A stretch of DNA of 64,000 nt from Cervus elaphus. Taxonomy: Eukaryota; Chordata; Mammalia; Artiodactyla; Cervidae. The stretch's first letter is position 1; every line of letters starts with the position of its first letter. A model generated the notes under the pieces. It ran no database searches and was not told the DNA's origin. It worked only from the letters and a program-made list of their open reading frames with translations. Made by a program: the position numbers and the translations under genes. Location of the stretch: contig NC_057829.1 of the NCBI RefSeq assembly GCF_910594005.1, forward strand, positions 58,201,001 through 58,265,000. The letters run 5' to 3'. Positions 63,047 through 64,000 of this stretch are shown piece after piece.

Positions 63047-64000
63047 CTGCAAATAAAGGAAGGAATATTAGCTATGGTGGTTGGTGACAATATTTATTTA
63101 CAATCAGGCATTATCTCTGAAATTCACTCAACATACATAACATACACAACATAAATTCTTAGTTTATAAAGTCAGCGTCAAAAAACGGACCACAATAATT
63201 ACGGTATGTTCAACAATCAAATCAAGTTGCTGAATGCACTGTTTAAAAAAAAAAATCAGTTCTGAATTCTTACTTGATAAATAGTTTACTATCAAGCTGA
63301 CTGTTTACATTTAAATACAGAGTCTTAGTGACTCCGAGTGAAGGAATCTTACACTTTGGAAAATGGAAGCACTAAAAAAGTGTACTCACTAATACCTTAA
63401 AAGAAAAAAATGTCTTTTCCAAAGTACATGCACTACACCTGGGGCAACCTTTTTCAATATTATTAAAATTGATACTTTAAGGTATTAACATATGGTACTT
63501 TAAGCACCAGCATAAAATGACATTTAAAGCACATTTTAAAGTGCTATAGCATTTTGAGATTAAGTAGAATAAGTAATCAAACTCGATGTTCTAAACTTTA
63601 GAATCACGTGACACTAAAATCAACATTATCATACTCACTGTATATTAAAAGATCTGTAAAAAAGGACTAGTATTGATGATCCAAGAGGGAAAAAAAAAAA
63701 AACTACTCAATAATTATTGACTTTTTAACAGAAAAAGACAAGATCAAACTTATTTGTACAACCTGAAAAAAAAGCACTTATATCTTAATAAATTATACCA
63801 ATAGGAACAAGTGTGAACTTTTCATAAAGAGATTAACAAAATGAATTTTGAAAATTATCAGTTCAAAGGCTGATAACTTTTCTAAACTGGCATTGTCTTA
63901 CTCATTCCAAATGAATACTTCATTAAATCTGTATCATTCCAAATGAATACTTCATTAAATCTGTACACGTTGAGCAACTAGTCTATCGTTAAAACACAAG
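63047..64000 (-). other. FRA10AC1 intron, running off the window
   Basis: AT-rich sequence upstream of the first visible FRA10AC1 exon. I find no further FRA10AC1 exon; only the 32-bp tandem duplication stands out. Confidence 0.75.
63902..63965. repeat. 32-bp perfect tandem duplication
   Basis: The unit beginning TCATTCCAAATGAATACTTC is present at 63902-63933 and 63934-63965 with no mismatch, in FRA10AC1 intron sequence. Confidence 0.96.

Overview
This window is ordinary vertebrate nuclear DNA from a ruminant, most likely a bovid such as cattle. It is AT-rich, its genes are split into short exons with GT-AG introns, and it is full of bovid-specific retroposons: the RTE-type LINE BovB, its partner SINEs BovA and Bov-tA, and CHR-type SINEs. 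Older mammalian repeats (L1M, L2, MIR, MER20, MER5A, MLT1-like) lie between them. There are no prokaryotic operons and no CRISPR arrays.

Layout. Positions 36-39968 (+) hold the last 19 coding exons of PDE6C, the cone photoreceptor cGMP phosphodiesterase alpha-prime subunit. They join in phase into a 619-residue C-terminal part: the end of the GAF-A/GAF-B linker, GAF-B, the whole catalytic domain and the CLML prenylation box. By length and the usual 22-exon gene, these are exons 4 to 22; exons 1-3 lie left of the window. Positions 40170-44080 form a short tail-to-tail intergenic zone with an MLT1-like LTR, a CHR SINE and a 3'-end L1 piece. Positions 44083-63046 (-) hold the last six coding exons of FRA10AC1, the gene linked to the folate-sensitive fragile site FRA10A; its 5' exons lie right of the window. 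The convergent PDE6C - FRA10AC1 order matches human 10q23.33.

The two genes are not known to share a pathway. PDE6C lowers cGMP in cone outer segments. FRA10AC1 is a conserved nuclear protein reported with the spliceosome. Almost all the remaining sequence is intron.

I do not see an undescribed system here. The best second-look items are retroposition scars and local rearrangements: a U6 snRNA 5'-tag insertion of about 27 nt with target-site duplication, a large imperfect inverted repeat in PDE6C intron 8, a dimeric SINE flanked by direct repeats of about 85 bp, a tiny inverted L1 insertion, an RPL37 processed pseudogene, and a BovB copy whose reverse-transcriptase catalytic box is deleted. 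Family names for repeats and comparisons with human proteins come from recall, not from a search.
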